NCBI RefSeq assembly: GCF_022921095.1
Contig: NZ_CP095053.1
Coordinates: 1,034,501-1,098,500, forward strand
Origin: Hymenobacter aerilatus
GTDB lineage: Bacteria; Bacteroidota; Bacteroidia; Cytophagales; Hymenobacteraceae
DNA length: 64,000 nt
Reading direction: 5' to 3'
Part shown: piece by piece, positions 1 to 9,974 of the stretch
Numbering within the stretch: position 1 is the first letter of the stretch
How the letters are laid out: every line of letters begins with the position of its first letter
The notes under the pieces: model-generated
What the model saw: only the letters and a program-made list of their open reading frames with translations
Database searches by the model: none
Told to the model about the DNA's origin: nothing
Made by a program: the position numbers and the translations under genes

Positions 1-2
1 GG

Positions 3-3000
3 GCCTACACCACCACTGTCAACAACATTGAGCACATGGAGTCCCAGTCCCTGAAGGGGGTAGGGATTATCAAGGTATTCTTCCAGCCCGGCTCCGACCC
101 CGCGGCTGGCGTGGCCCAGCTCACGGCCATCTGCCAAACCTTGCTGCGCATTATGCCGCCCGGCATCACGCCGCCCAACATCATCCGCTACTCGGCCTCC
201 AACGTGCCGATTGCACAGGCCAGCTTGTCGTCGGAAACGCTGGGCGAGTCGGACCTCTACGACGCCAACAACTCGTTTATCCGGCCGGGTTTGGCCATTG
301 TGAAAGGCGCCTCGCTGCTCCTACCCAACGGCGGCAAGCCCAAGCAGGTGATGGTAGACCTCGACCCCGTGGCCCTGGCCGGGAAAGGACTGTCGGCCAA
401 TGATGTCGTGACGGCCATTACCTCCCAGAACATCATCCTACCCGCTGGCACTGCCAAAATGGGCACCCGCGAGTACGACGTGCGCCTGAACAGCAGCCCC
501 GAGGCCGTGGCCGCCCTCAACGACCTACCCATCCGGCAGGTAAACGGCGCCACGGTGTACGTGCGCGACGTGGCCTTTGTGCACGAGGGCGCGGCCGTGC
601 AGCAGAACATTGTGCGCCAAAACGGACGCCGCACGGCCTTTGTGCCCATCATGAAAAGCGGTGGCGCCAGCACCCTCGACGTGATTGAGGGCATCAAGGA
701 AGCCCTACCCAACGTGTTGGCCAACGCTCCCGAAGGCCTCGACTTAAAACTGCTATTCGACCAGTCGTTTTTTGTGCGCGCCAGCATCAAGGGCGTGGTG
801 GTGGAAGCGTGTATTGCCGCTTGCCTTACCGGCCTCATGATTTTGCTGTTCTTGGGCTCGTGGCGCTCTACCCTCATCATTGCGCTTAGCATTCCACTGT
901 CGATTCTGGTGAGCATCATCGTGATGAAGCTGCTGGGGCAGACGCTAAATATTATGACGCTGAGCGGCCTATCGTTGGCCGTGGGGATGCTGGTGGACGA
1001 TGCCACGGTGGAAATCGAGAACATTCACCGCAACATGGGCTTGCGCAAGGGCCTGAAACGCTCCATTCTCGACGGGGCCCAGCAGATTGCTACCCCCGCG
1101 CTGGTGGCTACCCTGTCCATCTGCATTGTGTTTGTGCCGGTGTTTTTCCTGGCGGGTGTGGCGTCCTACATCTTCACGCCGCTGGCCCTGGCCGTGATAT
1201 TTGCCATGCTGGCCTCCTACCTGCTCTCGCGCACGCTGGTGCCTACCATGGTGCAGTTTCTGCTGCGCAAAGAACTCCCGATTTATCATGCCGAAGGCGG
1301 CACCCACCTGCCCACCGAATCGGTGCGCAACCACCAGCCCGTGAGCGAGGCCGAAGCCCGCCTCGACCAGCTCCGCCGCGAGCAAGCCGAGTGGGAGCAC
1401 CCCAGCGGCACGGCCGAGGAAGAAGCCGAAGAGCCCATCACCGAAGCCGAACGCAAGGCTGCGAAAAGTATTGAGGAAAGCTGGGTGTGGCGCCTGCACA
1501 AAGGCTTCGACCACCGTTTCGAGAAGTTTCGGGGGCACTACCGCGACGCCCTAGATTGGGCCCTAGACAACCGCCGGGCGGTGGTTCTGTGCTTTGTGGT
1601 GCTGTTTGTGGGGTCGGGCTGTCTGTACCCGCTTATTGGCGAAAACTTTTTCCCGAAAGTAGACGCGGGCGAGCTGCGCCTGCACGTACGCGCCCCCACC
1701 GGCACGCGCCTGGAGGAAACGGAGCGCCGTTTTGCGCAAGTGGAGCAGATTATCCGCTCGGTGATTCCGAAAGACGAGCTGGAGCTGATTCTCGATAACA
1801 TTGGCCTACCCGTGGTGCCCCTAAACTTATTGATGAGCGACAACCCCGTGATTGGGGCCGGCGACGGCGAGATCCTGGTGTCGATGAAGGAGGAGCACGG
1901 CCCCACGGCCGAGTACATCCGCGAAATCCGGCGCCGCATCAACAAAGAGCAGCCCGACCTAACGGTGTTTTTCCAACCGGCCGACATCGTGAACCAGACC
2001 CTGAACTTTGGCCTACCCGCGCCCATCGATATTCAGGTGACGGGCAAAAACGTAGAGGAAAATCAGAAGATTGCCGCCAAAATTAAGGCCGAAATGAGCC
2101 GGGTGCCGGGCGTGGTGGATGCCTTCGTGTACCAGGCTTTCGACTTGCCCCAACTGCGCCTCGATGTAGACCGCGTGCGTGCCCAGCAGGCCGGCCTGGC
2201 CCAGCGCGACATTGCCAACAACGTGCTAGTGAACCTGTCGTCGAGCACCCAAACCACGCCCAACCAGTGGCTGAACCCCCAAAACGGCGTGAACTACACG
2301 GTGGCCGTGCAAACGCCGCCGCGGGATTTATCATCGCTGGACGCCCTGAATACCATCGGTGTGACGGGTGCCAGCCAGCCTAACCCGCAGCTGCTGAGCA
2401 GCTTTGCGACCAACCGCCGCACCGCCACCTCGGCCCTGGCCTCTGACTACAACATCCAGCGGGTGGTAGATGTGTACGCCAGCGTGGAGGGCCGCGACCT
2501 GGGCAGCGTGAATGCTGACATGACCAAAATCCTGGACAAATACCGCCAAAACCTACCCAAGGGCACCACCATCACAGTGCGCGGACAGGTAGACAGCATG
2601 CGCACTTCATTTATTGGGCTCGGCATTGGGCTGATTGGGGCTATTTTGCTGGTGTACTTGCTGATGGTGGTAAACTTCCAGTCGTGGCTCGATCCATTCA
2701 TCATCATTATGGCCTTGCCGGGGGCGTTGTCGGGCATTCTGTGGATGCTGTTTGTGACGCAAACCACCTTCTCCGTACCTTCCCTAATGGGCGCCATTAT
2801 GTGCATCGGGGTAGCCACGGCCAATAGTATTCTGTTGGTGACCTTCGCCAACGAGCGGCGCGAGGAAGACCCCGACCTCTCGCCCCGCGACGCGGCCCTG
2901 GATGCCGGCTTCACCCGCCTGCGCCCCGTGCTGATGACGGCTTTGGCCATGATTATCGGCTTGCTACCCATGTCGTTGGGCATGGGCGAGGGCGGCGAGC

Positions 3001-3155
3001 AGAACGCCCCGCTAGGCCGCGCCGTGATTGGCGGTCTGTTGCTGGCCACGGTCACTACCCTGTTTTTCGTCCCGATTATGTTCAGCTACCTCAAGAAAAA
3101 ACAACTGAACGCGGAGGCTGAAGTAGAGGCCGAGCAGCAACAGGTAGCCGCTTAA
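3..3155 (+). CDS. RND efflux transporter permease (AcrB/CusA family), 5' truncated
   Basis: Inner-membrane proton-driven pump subunit of a tripartite efflux system. The frame is open from base 3, so the N-terminus with the first membrane helix lies outside the window. The 1,050 residues present contain the porter domain, the helix-4 proton relay GMLVDDATVEIEN, and a second half with the GAILLVYLLMV and MGAIMCIGVATANSILL membrane segments, ending in a charged tail. Between the two halves (about bases 1290-1490) sits an acidic cytoplasmic insertion rich in Glu and Ala that is longer than in AcrB. It is followed by the adaptor and outer-membrane channel genes, making a pump operon. Substrate cannot be read from the sequence. 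Family assignment is firm; the HAE versus HME subtype is not. Confidence 0.93.
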   Translation, partial: AYTTTVNNIEHMESQSLKGVGIIKVFFQPGSDPAAGVAQLTAICQTLLRIMPPGITPPNIIRYSASNVPIAQASLSSETLGESDLYDANNSFIRPGLAIVKGASLLLPNGGKPKQVMVDLDPVALAGKGLSANDVVTAITSQNIILPAGTAKMGTREYDVRLNSSPEAVAALNDLPIRQVNGATVYVRDVAFVHEGAAVQQNIVRQNGRRTAFVPIMKSGGASTLDVIEGIKEALPNVLANAPEGLDLKLLFDQSFFVRASIKGVVVEACIAACLTGLMILLFLGSWRSTLIIALSIPLSILVSIIVMKLLGQTLNIMTLSGLSLAVGMLVDDATVEIENIHRNMGLRKGLKRSILDGAQQIATPALVATLSICIVFVPVFFLAGVASYIFTPLALAVIFAMLASYLLSRTLVPTMVQFLLRKELPIYHAEGGTHLPTESVRNHQPVSEAEARLDQLRREQAEWEHPSGTAEEEAEEPITEAERKAAKSIEESWVWRLHKGFDHRFEKFRGHYRDALDWALDNRRAVVLCFVVLFVGSGCLYPLIGENFFPKVDAGELRLHVRAPTGTRLEETERRFAQVEQIIRSVIPKDELELILDNIGLPVVPLNLLMSDNPVIGAGDGEILVSMKEEHGPTAEYIREIRRRINKEQPDLTVFFQPADIVNQTLNFGLPAPIDIQVTGKNVEENQKIAAKIKAEMSRVPGVVDAFVYQAFDLPQLRLDVDRVRAQQAGLAQRDIANNVLVNLSSSTQTTPNQWLNPQNGVNYTVAVQTPPRDLSSLDALNTIGVTGASQPNPQLLSSFATNRRTATSALASDYNIQRVVDVYASVEGRDLGSVNADMTKILDKYRQNLPKGTTITVRGQVDSMRTSFIGLGIGLIGAILLVYLLMVVNFQSWLDPFIIIMALPGALSGILWMLFVTQTTFSVPSLMGAIMCIGVATANSILLVTFANERREEDPDLSPRDAALDAGFTRLRPVLMTALAMIIGLLPMSLGMGEGGEQNAPLGRAVIGGLLLATVTTLFFVPIMFSYLKKKQLNAEAEVEAEQQQVAA

Positions 3156-3186
3156 TAGAATGCTCACGTTCATCTATACTACTCCG

Positions 3187-3236
3187 TCTGGCACCCCCTC
3201 TCCCTTTTCGGAGAGGGGGCTGGGGGGTGAGGCGAA
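3187..3236. repeat. short GC-rich palindromic repeat (family S)
   Basis: A CCCCTCTCC / GGAGAGGGG hairpin followed by a GGCTGGGGGGTGAGGCG tail. The same unit recurs at 24421-24467, 24513-24559 and in variant form at 28026-28062. Here it lies between the permease stop and the adaptor start, so the longer open frame of the adaptor that begins inside it is unlikely to be translated. Confidence 0.8.
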
Positions 3237-3328
3237 CCGCCAGAACGAAGCGTAGTAAACGACCTAAGAGTCTCATCCCCGCAATCTTTCCAACCACGCG
3301 CCCTACCTTTCGCGCTTCAGCCTACCGT

Positions 3329-4675
3329 ATGGCTACTCCCCCTGAAGAACAACCTGATTTCATCACCGACGATGCCAATGCTCATCTCTCCAGTGAGGAG
3401 CGGGCACGGCGCAAGCACGCCCACTTTGGCGAAAATCAGGTAGACCACCGCCCCGCCGCTGTGCCCCCGGCCGAAGCGCCACCTGCCCGGCCGCGCAGTC
3501 GGCGCACATTCTGGATTGTGGTACTGGTAGCTGTAGCGCTGTTTGCGGTGCTGCTGCTGATTGGGTTACTACCCCGCCTCAAGCAGAATAATGAGCGCAA
3601 AGAAGAAGCTCAAAGCGAGGACAACGCCACGCCTGCCGTGAGCGTGCTGCCCGCCGAAGAAGCCCCCGACACCATCCGGCTGGACCTACCCGCCGACACG
3701 CGCTCCAACCGCGAAACCTACCTGTTTGCCCGCACCAACGGCTTCGTGCAGGTCTGGTACACCGATATTGGTACCAAGGTGAAGCGCGGCCAGCTGTTGG
3801 CCCTCATTGCCACGCCCGAGCTGGATCAGCAGATTGCCCAAGCCCGCGCCAACCTCACGCTGGCCCAGAGCAACTACCGTCGCCTCACGGGCATTAGCAT
3901 GCCCGGGGCCATCTCCAAGCAGGAGCTGGACCAAGCCAAGGCCCAGTTTGCCGCCGAGCAAGCCGTAGTGAACGGGTTGCTGGCCCAGCAGGGCTTTCGG
4001 CGGGTGGTAGCGCCGTTCAACGGTCTTGTCACGCAACGCAACGTGGAGGTAGGGTCGTTGGTGTCGGCGAGCAATGCGGCGGGTAGTCAATTGTTTAAGG
4101 TAGAGCAAACTGATACGCTCCGCGCCTTCGTGAACGTGCCGCAGAACTACGCCACCGCCATTCGGCCGGGCCTTGTCACCCAGCTTATCGTGCCGGAGTT
4201 TCCGAACCGCACCTTCGCCGGCCGCGTGGCCCGCGACGCCGGTGCTCTGAGCGAGGGCACGCGCACGTTGGAAACCATTGTGAAAATCCCGAACCGCCAG
4301 CAGCAGTTGCGGCCGGGCATCTTTGCACAAGTGCGCTTCGAACTGCCGCGCACTGCGCCTAGCGTACTCATCTCGGCCAATACGCTGGTGCCAGGCGGCA
4401 CCCAGCCCCGTGTGGTCGTTATTCAAGACAAGAAAGTGCACTACCAGGACATCACCCCCGGCCGCGACTTTGGCGCGCAGGTAGAAGTGATTGGCGGTCT
4501 GAAAGGCGGAGAACTGCTGGTAGTAAACCCCGCCGAAACGCTAACGGAAGGCGAAACCGTGGCGGCCCGCCTTGCTAAAGTGGAAAAGAAAGCGTCGGCG
4601 CCTACCCAGCCCGCCGCCCCCGAGCGTCTCTACGACCCCAACCGACCCATCGTGTCGTCGCCGGCTGGGAAGTAG
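3329..4675 (+). CDS. RND efflux periplasmic adaptor subunit (HlyD/MFP family)
   Basis: Membrane fusion protein joining the upstream permease to the downstream outer-membrane channel. From the ATG at 3329 it is 448 residues: an acidic cytoplasmic N-terminus of about 55 residues, one membrane helix (around residues 58-80, FWIVVLVAVALFAVLLLIGLL), a lipoyl-like half motif (VQVWYTDIGTKVKRGQLLALI), a helical hairpin (QQIAQARANLTLAQ), the second lipoyl half (RVVAPFNGLVTQRNVEVG), then beta-barrel and membrane-proximal domains. The frame stays open upstream to 3227, but that stretch is inside a palindromic repeat, so I prefer 3329. A long cytoplasmic N-terminus before a membrane anchor is less usual than a lipoprotein or signal-peptide start. 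Confidence 0.9.
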   Translation: MATPPEEQPDFITDDANAHLSSEERARRKHAHFGENQVDHRPAAVPPAEAPPARPRSRRTFWIVVLVAVALFAVLLLIGLLPRLKQNNERKEEAQSEDNATPAVSVLPAEEAPDTIRLDLPADTRSNRETYLFARTNGFVQVWYTDIGTKVKRGQLLALIATPELDQQIAQARANLTLAQSNYRRLTGISMPGAISKQELDQAKAQFAAEQAVVNGLLAQQGFRRVVAPFNGLVTQRNVEVGSLVSASNAAGSQLFKVEQTDTLRAFVNVPQNYATAIRPGLVTQLIVPEFPNRTFAGRVARDAGALSEGTRTLETIVKIPNRQQQLRPGIFAQVRFELPRTAPSVLISANTLVPGGTQPRVVVIQDKKVHYQDITPGRDFGAQVEVIGGLKGGELLVVNPAETLTEGETVAARLAKVEKKASAPTQPAAPERLYDPNRPIVSSPAGK

Positions 4676-4707
4676 GGTAGGGGGCAGTTAGCAGCTATAT
4701 AAAAAGT

Positions 4708-4811
4708 CTGTCATCCTGAGCGAAGCGAAGGACCTTATGCCCGCAGAACGAGTCGTTGTTATGATAGTCGTTCACGCGTGAGAAGGTCCTTCGCTGCGCT
4801 CAGGATGACAG
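4708..4811. repeat. interspersed long-loop hairpin (family R), copy 1
   Basis: Inverted repeat beginning CTGTCATCCTGAGC and ending GCTCAGGATGACAG, with inner arms GAAGGACCTT / AAGGTCCTTC around a loop of about 45 bases. Six copies occur in this window (also near 10.7, 17.4, 33.4, 61.9 and 63.3 kb), always between genes. Here it separates the adaptor from the channel gene within the efflux operon, where it could act as an RNA processing or attenuation site; that role is inference. Confidence 0.85.
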
Positions 4812-4883
4812 ATGAAAAAAAGACGCTCAGAGCAGCTTCTGAAACAGCTCAGAGCTGATAGTCAACCAGTAGCATTCACCTGC

Positions 4884-6356
4884 ATGAGTTTTTCGTTGCG
4901 ATATTATTCTCTCTCAATACTGATGCTGAGCGCGTTGCTGGTTGGTTGCGTGCGCGCCCCGCAGTACCAGCCCCCTAGCGTGACGGCTCCCACAACCTGG
5001 AAAAACAGCACCGATACCACCTTTGCCGCGCCCCAAAACAACCCGCCACCCGCCACCGCAGCCGCAGCGGCCGAGCTACCCCAGCAGCCGGCCGTGCCAG
5101 CGTGGTGGAGTATTTTTCAGGACGATGAGCTGGCGCGTCTGGAGCAGCAGGTGCTGGCCGCCAACTACAGCCTAAAGGCCGCCGTGGTGCGCGTGGAGCA
5201 GGCCCGCGCCAACGTAACGCTGGTTAACTCGTACCGCTCGCCGGTGGTGGCCCTCAATCCGCAGGCTTTCCGGCAGCGGCTGTCGGCCTACCGGCCACTG
5301 CCCATTGTGAGCCCCAATGGTCCCCAGGCCATCACGCAAACGCAGTTCTACTTGCCACTTAATGTGAGCTACGAGGTAGATGTATGGGGCCGTCTGCGCC
5401 GCAACGTGCAGGCTGCTGAGGCCGACCGGCAAGCCGCCGAGGAAGACCTGCGCACCGTGCAACTCTCGCTCACGGCCGATGCTGCCAGCTACTACTTCGA
5501 TCTGCGCGGCCTCGATGCCGAGTTGCTAGTACTGGACAGTGCCCGCCAAGCCCGCGTGGAAAGCCTGCAACTCACCCAGGCCCGCAACCAGGCTGGCGTC
5601 GACAACGAAATTGCCGTGCGCCGCGCCGAAACCGAGCTGGCTAACGTGGACGCGGGCATTGTGGAAGTGCGCCGCCAGCGGGCAGGTCTGGAAGCGGCGC
5701 TGGCGACGCTGGCTGGGCAGCCCGCCAGTCAATTTGCGCTGCTGGCCCGCCCCGGCCAGCTGTCGATTCCGCGGGTGCCGGCCGCTGTGCCTGCCTCCCT
5801 GCTGGCCCGTCGCCCCGATTTGCGTCGCACCGAGCGCCAACTGGCTGCCCTCAACGCCCGCGCCGACGCTGCCCGCCTGGCCCGCCTACCCACCGTGCAG
5901 CTCTCCGGATTGGTAGGCCCTCTCGCCTCAGGCCTGGGCGACCTGCCCAAGGTAACGGACAGCTATACCTACTACGCCGGCGGTGGCGTTTCCATCCCGA
6001 TTTTCAACGGCGGGCGCCTGCGGGCCACCCAGCAGATTGCCGAGCGCCAGTACGACGAGCAGGCCGCGCAGTACCGCCAAACGGCGCTGGTGGCGTTTCA
6101 GGAGGTGGAAACCTCGCTGGCCAACGTACAGCAGAGCGCGGCCCAACTGGTAGTACAGCAGCGCGCCCTGCGCTCGGCCCGGCTAGCGGGCCTGCTCACC
6201 AAGGAGCGCTACCGTGCCGGCCTCACCAGCTACTTTGAGGTAGTAGACGCCGACCGCCAAACCTTAGACGCCGCCCGACTGGTGGTGCAAAACCAAGCCA
6301 ACGAACTAAGCTTCACCGTGCAGTTAATCCGGGCGCTGGGCGGTGGCTGGGAGTAG
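4884..6356 (+). CDS. TolC-like outer-membrane efflux lipoprotein (NodT family)
   Basis: Outer-membrane channel of the efflux system. From ATG 4884 the protein is 490 residues with a lipoprotein signal ending in LLVGC (Cys22). The frame is open back to 4812, but that extension begins at the end of a hairpin repeat and would bury the signal peptide, so 4884 is preferred. Two outer-membrane-efflux repeats follow: the first near the WWSIFQDDELARLEQQVL motif, the second starting at LLARRPDLRRTERQL, with the usual NYSLKAAVVRVEQARA and ISIPIFNGGRL-like segments. It is last in the three-gene operon. Family identity is certain; substrate unknown. Confidence 0.92.
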   Translation: MSFSLRYYSLSILMLSALLVGCVRAPQYQPPSVTAPTTWKNSTDTTFAAPQNNPPPATAAAAAELPQQPAVPAWWSIFQDDELARLEQQVLAANYSLKAAVVRVEQARANVTLVNSYRSPVVALNPQAFRQRLSAYRPLPIVSPNGPQAITQTQFYLPLNVSYEVDVWGRLRRNVQAAEADRQAAEEDLRTVQLSLTADAASYYFDLRGLDAELLVLDSARQARVESLQLTQARNQAGVDNEIAVRRAETELANVDAGIVEVRRQRAGLEAALATLAGQPASQFALLARPGQLSIPRVPAAVPASLLARRPDLRRTERQLAALNARADAARLARLPTVQLSGLVGPLASGLGDLPKVTDSYTYYAGGGVSIPIFNGGRLRATQQIAERQYDEQAAQYRQTALVAFQEVETSLANVQQSAAQLVVQQRALRSARLAGLLTKERYRAGLTSYFEVVDADRQTLDAARLVVQNQANELSFTVQLIRALGGGWE

Positions 6357-6369
6357 GGGAGAGTAGAAC

Positions 6370-6544
6370 GGATGGCGCGGGGCTGTGCCCCGTGCCGATT
6401 AGTGGCAGGCCTCTGGCCTGCGCTGCCAGAACAAGCTTTGGTATGCTTCCCTAAATGGACTTACCCAAACTTTCCGAATGGCGCGGACGATTGCAGGCCA
6501 GAGGCCTGCCACTAGTCGGCACGGGGCACAGCCCCGCGCCATCC
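6370..6544. repeat. 52-bp-arm inverted repeat
   Basis: Arms at 6370-6421 and 6493-6544 match over 52 bases with a single mismatch, around a 71-base spacer. Each arm also contains smaller palindromes (GGGGCTGTGCCCC and GGCAGGCCTCTGGCCTGC). It fills the gap between the efflux operon and the UvrA-like gene. It may serve as terminator of the operon but lacks a T-run, and looks like a further class of interspersed repeat. No second copy was seen in this window. Confidence 0.85.
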
Positions 6545-6616
6545 CTATTCCTATCTACTACATAACCCCAGGCCCGCGGAAACAGTAAGGGTAGGGCATC
6601 ACCTACCCCTCCGCCC

Positions 6617-9169
6617 ATGCCTACCCCCACTTCGCCTATTCTTCCCAATTTCTCAGGTTTCGTGCAGGTGCGCGGGGCGCGGGAGCACAACCTGCGCCAC
6701 GTAGATGTGGATATTCCGCGCGATGCGTTGGTGGTGTTTACGGGCGTGTCGGGGTCAGGGAAGTCGTCGCTGGCGTTTGGAACGTTGTACGCTGAGGCGC
6801 AGCGGCGCTACTTGGAATCGGTGTCGCCGTATGCGCGGCGGCTGTTTCATCAGATGGCCGTGCCCGCCGTCGATTCTATTGATGGACTGCCGCCAGCGGT
6901 GGCCTTGCAGCAGCAGCGCGGCACGCCCACTACGCGTTCCTCGGTAGGGTCCGTCACGACGCTTTCCAACCTGGTACGGATGCTCTACTCGCGGGCCGGC
7001 AACTATCCGACGGGGCAGGGCATTGTGTACGCCGAGGGCTTTTCGGCCAACACACCCGAGGGCGCGTGCCCTACCTGCCACGGCCTGGGCCGCATCTACG
7101 AGGCCACCGAAGATACCATGGTGCCCGACCCCTCGCTCACCATTCGGGAGCGGGCTATTGCGGCCTGGCCTACAGCCTGGGGCGGGCAGAATCAGCGGGA
7201 TATCCTGGTGTCGATGGGCTACGACGTGGACCGGCCCTGGCGCGAGCTGCCCCAGAAAGACCGCGACTGGATTCTGTTTACCGACGAGCAACCGGTGGTG
7301 CCCGTGTACCCCGGCTACACGCCTGAGCAAACCCAGCGGGCCATCCGGCGCAAAGAAGAACCCAACTACATGGGCACCTTCACCAGCGCCCGACGGCACG
7401 TATTTCATTCCTTCGCCAACACCCAAAGCGCTCAAATGAAGAAGCGGGCCTTGCAGTTTATGCGTGGCACCGAATGCCCTACCTGCCACGGCAAGCGCCT
7501 GCGGCGGGAGGCTCTGGCCGTCACATTTGCCGGGCTGGACATTGCCGATTTCTCGGCCCTACCCCTGCAACGGGTAGCTGCCCTGCTGCAACCCTACGCC
7601 GAAGGTACCGCCCCCGGCCGCGCCGCCCAGGATGCCGCTCATCCTGAGCAGGCCGTAGTGGCCCAGCGCATCACGCAGGACCTAGTAGCGCGCCTGCGTG
7701 TGCTGCTCGATCTGGGGCTGGGCTACCTATCGCTGGAGCGCAGCACGCCTACCCTGTCGCCGGGGGAGCTGCAACGGCTGCGGCTAGCTACGCAGCTGTA
7801 TTCTAATCTGTTTGGGGTGGTGTATGTGCTCGATGAGCCTTCTGCCGGCCTGCATCCCGCCGATACAGAAGCGCTATTGGCGGCGCTGGCTAGCTTGAAA
7901 AGCGCCGGTAACTCGCTGTTCGTCGTCGAGCATAACTTGGACGTAATCCGACAGGCTGACTGGTTGGTGGACGTGGGACCGGCTGCCGGCGAGAAGGGCG
8001 GGCAGGTGCTGTACAGTGGCCCGCCCGCTGGTCTGGCTGATGTAGCGGCTTCTCAAACCCGTCAGTTTCTGTTTGCCGATGAGGCCGCCGCGCCCCCCCC
8101 TACGCCGCGCTCGGCACAAGGCTGGCTGCGGCTGGCAGGCGTCACACGCAATAACTTGCGTGGGCTGGACGTGGCGTTTCCGCTGGGCGTGTTCACCACC
8201 GTCACGGGCGTGTCGGGGTCGGGCAAGTCGAGTTTGGTGAGCCAGGCACTGGTAGAGTTGGTAGGGGCGGCGCTGGGTCAGGCCCTACCCACGGCCGAGG
8301 AAGAAGGCGACCTGCTGGAAACCGACGAGCCAACGAGTAGCGGCGGGCACATCACGGAGGGCATGGAACACATCAACCGCTTGGTGCGCGTCGATCAGAA
8401 GCCCATCGGGCGCACGCCGCGCTCCAACATGGCTACCTACACCGGTTTGTTCGACCATGTGCGGAAGCTATTTGCTGCTACCCCCGCTGCCCGCAAGCGC
8501 CGCTACGACGCCGGCCGTTTCTCCTTCAACGTGCCCAAAGGCCGCTGCGAGAACTGCCACGGCGAGGGCTTCGTGATGGTAGAGCTACTATTTTTACCCA
8601 GCGTGTACTCGCCCTGCCCCGTGTGCCATGGCACCCGCTACAACGCCCAAACGCTTGAAATCCAGTACAAAGACAAGAATATTGCCGAGGTGCTGAACCT
8701 GACCGTAGACGACGCCTGGACTTTCTTTGACGAGGAACCCACCGTGCAGCGCGCCCTCACGGTGCTGCGCGAGGTAGGGCTAGGCTACCTACGCCTCGGT
8801 CAGCCTGCCACCGAGCTATCGGGCGGCGAGGCCCAACGCATTAAGCTCGCCACGGAATTACAACGCCCGCCCCGCGGCCATTCGCTTTACGTGCTGGATG
8901 AACCCACTACCGGCCTGCACCCCGCTGACGTGGAGCGCCTGCTGACGCAACTGCACGCCCTGGTGGCGGCCGGTAATACGGTGGTGGTAGTGGAACACAC
9001 CATGCGCGTGGCCGCTGCCTCCGACTGGGTGCTGGACATTGGCCCTGACGCCGGCGACGAGGGCGGCCAGCTGGTGGCTGCCGGCACGCCCGCCGAGGTA
9101 GCGAAGGCACGGGAAAGCAAGACGGCTCCCTACCTGCAGCGGGCGTTAAAGCGGCCTTCGGAGAAATAG
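6617..9169 (+). CDS. UvrA-like ABC ATPase lacking the UvrB-binding region (UvrA2-type)
   Basis: Two-cassette ABC protein of the excinuclease UvrA family, 850 residues against about 940 for standard UvrA. Walker A motifs are GVSGSGKSS (residues 43-51) and a second GVSGSGKSS near residue 533; signatures [11 protein letters not shown] and [12 protein letters not shown] and both [18 protein letters not shown] Walker B motifs are present. After MLYSRAG the sequence jumps almost directly to [11 protein letters not shown], so the UvrB-binding domain and first zinc module of standard UvrA are missing. Paired CxxC sites remain at residues 151, 287, 644 and 667. Such class II/III paralogues have been linked to drug or lesion tolerance; its role here is unknown. 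It is not the housekeeping uvrA. Confidence 0.88.
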   Translation: MPTPTSPILPNFSGFVQVRGAREHNLRHVDVDIPRDALVVFTGVSGSGKSSLAFGTLYAEAQRRYLESVSPYARRLFHQMAVPAVDSIDGLPPAVALQQQRGTPTTRSSVGSVTTLSNLVRMLYSRAGNYPTGQGIVYAEGFSANTPEGACPTCHGLGRIYEATEDTMVPDPSLTIRERAIAAWPTAWGGQNQRDILVSMGYDVDRPWRELPQKDRDWILFTDEQPVVPVYPGYTPEQTQRAIRRKEEPNYMGTFTSARRHVFHSFANTQSAQMKKRALQFMRGTECPTCHGKRLRREALAVTFAGLDIADFSALPLQRVAALLQPYAEGTAPGRAAQDAAHPEQAVVAQRITQDLVARLRVLLDLGLGYLSLERSTPTLSPGELQRLRLATQLYSNLFGVVYVLDEPSAGLHPADTEALLAALASLKSAGNSLFVVEHNLDVIRQADWLVDVGPAAGEKGGQVLYSGPPAGLADVAASQTRQFLFADEAAAPPPTPRSAQGWLRLAGVTRNNLRGLDVAFPLGVFTTVTGVSGSGKSSLVSQALVELVGAALGQALPTAEEEGDLLETDEPTSSGGHITEGMEHINRLVRVDQKPIGRTPRSNMATYTGLFDHVRKLFAATPAARKRRYDAGRFSFNVPKGRCENCHGEGFVMVELLFLPSVYSPCPVCHGTRYNAQTLEIQYKDKNIAEVLNLTVDDAWTFFDEEPTVQRALTVLREVGLGYLRLGQPATELSGGEAQRIKLATELQRPPRGHSLYVLDEPTTGLHPADVERLLTQLHALVAAGNTVVVVEHTMRVAAASDWVLDIGPDAGDEGGQLVAAGTPAEVAKARESKTAPYLQRALKRPSEK

Positions 9170-9185
9170 AAAATGAAAAAAGAAC

Positions 9186-9238
9186 GTCATGCTGAGCTTG
9201 TCGAAGCGGCAGAGAAGCTTCGACAAGCTCAGCATGAC
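9186..9238. repeat. 22-bp-arm palindromic repeat
   Basis: Perfect inverted repeat, GTCATGCTGAGCTTGTCGAAGC with its complement, 9 bases apart. It lies directly behind the UvrA-like gene and could form a strong RNA hairpin; the bases after it are only weakly T-rich. It resembles family R in its outer TCATxCTGAGC bases but the inside differs. Confidence 0.8.
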
Positions 9239-9345
9239 AGGAGAATTTTAACGTCCATAGCTTAGACCTCACGCTTGTATCGGTTCAGCGTAACAGCCGC
9301 AAGCGGCTTAAGTCAACTTTGCGACTGATGGCGTGTTTAGAAGTT

Positions 9346-9885
9346 ATGGAAACTACTCCGCTTGACCTGCAATACCCCATCGGCCGCGCGCCCGCCCGCC
9401 CCGAAGCACCCCTCACGCCTGCTGAGCGTGCCACCTATATCGAGCAGATTGCCGCCCTGCCGGCCCAACTCACAGCCGCAGCCCGACAGGCGGGTGGCGT
9501 GCGCCTGGAGCAACCCTACCGTCCCGGTGGCTGGACGGGCCGGCAGGTGATTCATCACGTGGCTGACGTGCACCTGAACTTCTACCTGCGCTACCGCCTA
9601 GCACTCACCGAAGACAACCCCACCATCAAACCTTTCGACCTGAACGCCTGGGCTGAGCTGCCCGACGTGGCGGCCACACCCATTACGGTGTCGTTGGCGC
9701 TACTGGAGGCGTTGCACACGCGTTGGGTTACGCTGTTGTGGCACCTCACGGAGGAGCAGTGGCAGCGCACGTTTTACCATCCTGCCTACGATATTACCTA
9801 CACGCTCGACCAAGCTCTGGTGCAGTATAGCTGGCATGGGCGGCACCATTTGGCCCATGTAGAACTGCTGAGCCGGGAGGGGTAG
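9346..9885 (+). CDS. DinB/YfiT-like putative metal-dependent hydrolase
   Basis: Protein of 179 residues from ATG 9346 (METTPLDL...); the frame is open a little further upstream. It belongs to the DinB four-helix superfamily, YfiT branch: the PYRPGGWTGRQVIHHVADVH segment holds the first metal histidines and YSWHGRHHLAH the C-terminal histidines. Bacillus YfiT-type proteins are bacillithiol S-transferases or metal-dependent hydrolases acting in thiol-based detoxification; whether this organism makes bacillithiol cannot be seen here. It stands alone between a palindrome and a small zinc-ribbon gene. Family call good, reaction uncertain. Confidence 0.85.
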   Translation: METTPLDLQYPIGRAPARPEAPLTPAERATYIEQIAALPAQLTAAARQAGGVRLEQPYRPGGWTGRQVIHHVADVHLNFYLRYRLALTEDNPTIKPFDLNAWAELPDVAATPITVSLALLEALHTRWVTLLWHLTEEQWQRTFYHPAYDITYTLDQALVQYSWHGRHHLAHVELLSREG

Positions 9886-9974
9886 GGCACCCGTGAGTAA
9901 GCGGGTTCTAGAGGTGTAGCATCTTGGCAACGTGGGCAATTGCTATAACACAAGCGCCTGCGGCACGCGTATGT

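Noticed and set aside
257..1538. Long minus-strand frames opposite the RND permease
   Set aside because: They arise from the codon bias of the GC-rich permease and show no family motifs.
3227..3328. Upstream start for the adaptor protein
   Set aside because: The extension lies in a palindromic repeat; ATG 3329 gives a sensible N-terminus.
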